Assembly (NCBI GenBank): GCA_937901745.1
Contig: CALGSZ010000038.1
Location: 1 to 6,830, forward strand
DNA length: 6,830 bases
Source of the DNA: an uncultured Chloroflexota bacterium
Lineage (GTDB): Bacteria; Chloroflexota; Chloroflexia; Thermomicrobiales; UBA6265
Direction: 5' to 3'
In this document: positions 5,985 to 6,830 of the stretch, in pieces
How positions within the stretch are numbered: position 1 is the first letter of the stretch
How the letters are laid out: each line of letters begins with the position of its first letter
Made by a program: the position numbers and the translations under genes
The notes under the pieces: model-generated
What the model was told of the DNA's origin: nothing
Databases searched by the model: none
The model's input: only the letters and a program-made list of their open reading frames with translations

Positions 5985-6494
5985 GCCGAGCTGGTAGGGC
6001 CAACACCCCAGGGACCGCTGAATCAAGATGCCATCGATCGCGCGTTCGCCAATAAACAGCGTGCCTCTCAGGACGTTTACTTCTGGGGAAGAGTACGAGT
6101 CACCGTCCTCAGCGGAAAGAATTCGGGCCGGCTTGGCGTGCAACAACACGTTCATGGCAACAGTGCTGTGGAGATCACAGGGCTCGAGCGAACACTTATT
6201 GATCTGACGGTTCGTCCAGATTATGCCGGTGGACCTGGCCAGGTACTCGAAGCATTCAGGCGATCGCGACCACGGCTCTCGGTCGATCGGTTGCTGGGGA
6301 TACTCACCGGTCTCGGGTATCGGTACCCGTATCACCAAGCGATCGGGTTCTACATGGAACGAAGCCGGCTACGGTGAGAATGAACTAGCAAAACTCGAGG
6401 CTGTTGGCACGAATCTCGACTTTTACATCGGCTACGGAATGGAGCCCGAGAATTCGACACCAAATGGCGCGTTTACTTTCCTCGGAATCTTTGA
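5985..6494 (+). pseudogene. AbiEi-family antitoxin remnant, 5'-truncated with two frameshifts
   Basis: The C-terminal half of an AbiEi-type (type IV toxin-antitoxin) antitoxin is recognisable: LNQDAIDRAFANKQR, ITGLERTLIDLTVRPDYAGG and GYRYPYHQAIGFYMER. The frame then meets a TGA at 6375-6377. The match continues one frame over with AGYGENELAKLEAVG and LDFYIGYGMEPE, and returns to the original frame at 6453 with FDTKWRVYFPRNL and a TGA at 6492-6494, where the family normally ends. The implied lesions are one extra A at 6362-6363 and two extra bases (or one lost) at 6451-6452. The N-terminal winged-helix half is absent: recognisable homology starts near 5985, where the divergent HNH gene begins. 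No AbiEii nucleotidyltransferase toxin follows. The remnant indicates an older defence or toxin-antitoxin locus overwritten by the present cluster. It is not expected to make a working protein. Confidence 0.82.
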
Positions 6495-6781
6495 AAGCTC
6501 GGGTTGGGCAGACACGTTAGGACCGCGCTCTCGTCGACGGCTACCGTCCTGTTCTGTCGAATCGTGTCGCCGCCCCGCAGCAATCGAGGCAGCGACGGAT
6601 GATTGAACTGACGATACGAGCGCGATAGTCGAACCCCGCACTCTAGTGTGCCCGACGAGACGAGGCGGTCACTCACGGAGTTGACGTGTGGAACGTGAAT
6701 GGAACGGCAGGGCAAAAGCGGAGGTTAGCAGCGGAGTCGACCAACGACTGTCACCCCGGTGTAACCCCGGAACCCGGAAAG
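6495..6781. other. Gene-free spacer next to tRNA-Pro
   Basis: About 290 bases between the abiEi remnant and the tRNA 3' end show no convincing coding sequence. The AbiEii toxin expected after abiEi is missing. Near the tRNA there is a short direct repeat, ACCCCGG at 6753-6759 and 6764-6770, and TGGAACG occurs twice at 6688-6705. Neither is long enough to call an attachment site. No clear terminator for the tRNA transcript is visible. Confidence 0.45.
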
Positions 6782-6830
6782 TGGTCGGGGCGACTGGATT
6801 CGAACCAGCGACCCCCTGCGCCCAAGGCAG
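6782..6830 (-). tRNA. tRNA-Pro(TGG), 3' part, cut by the window edge
   Basis: Read on the minus strand, the edge falls within the 5' side of the anticodon stem. The loop is CTTGGGC (6820-6826) with anticodon TGG at 6822-6824, which reads proline CCN codons. Then come the stem strand GCAGG, variable loop GGGTC, T stem GCTGG/CCAGT around TTCGAAT, acceptor strand CGCCCCG, discriminator A (6785) and an encoded CCA (6782-6784). The 5' half lies outside the window. tRNA 3' ends are common integration targets for tyrosine recombinases, and this one faces the accessory genes. Confidence 0.93.

Noticed and set aside
6753..6770. ACCCCGG direct repeat as an attachment-site core
   Set aside because: It is only 7 bp, low in complexity, and does not match the tRNA 3' end.
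1..6830. CRISPR array or insertion sequence
   Set aside because: No regularly spaced repeats of CRISPR size and no transposase with terminal inverted repeats were seen.

Overview
This is a 6.8 kb accessory region from a GC-rich bacterium. By eye the GC content is roughly 60% or a little above. I cannot place the organism below that level. The gene families are typical of soil or environmental Gram-negative lineages such as Acidobacteriota or Proteobacteria, but nothing in the window is a phylogenetic marker. The right edge cuts through a tRNA-Pro(TGG) gene on the minus strand. Its 3' end, with an encoded CCA, points into the window, which is the usual geometry for a genomic island next to a tRNA.

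Left part (1-2166, all genes on the minus strand): a HigB-HigA type II toxin-antitoxin operon is read leftward from a perfect inverted-repeat operator. Upstream of it, also read leftward, is a mobility module: a small excisionase-like helix-turn-helix gene with a frameshift, followed by an intact tyrosine recombinase. A compound palindrome lies beyond higA, at 115-144.

Middle (2167-2548): about 380 bases with no convincing gene and a short decanucleotide tandem repeat.

Right part (2549-5965): four genes alternate in strand. They are a SEC-C zinc-motif protein of unknown function (+), an Mrr-type restriction endonuclease with an extra N-terminal domain (-), a 66-residue helix-turn-helix protein with a perfect 18-bp palindrome over its start codon (+), and an HNH nuclease with an N-terminal PUA/EVE-like domain (-). 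The two nucleases look like modification-dependent (type IV) restriction enzymes, so this is best read as a compact defence cluster carried by, or parked beside, an integrating element.

Right edge (5985-6830): the C-terminal half of an AbiEi-family antitoxin survives as a pseudogene with two frameshifts, cut off where the HNH gene begins. It is followed by about 290 bases without genes and then the tRNA. The intact nucleases beside two broken genes suggest repeated turnover at one integration hot spot. The strongest candidates for new biology are the SEC-C protein, which is convergent with the Mrr-like gene at a 6-bp gap, and the small palindrome-controlled HTH gene sitting between the two nucleases.
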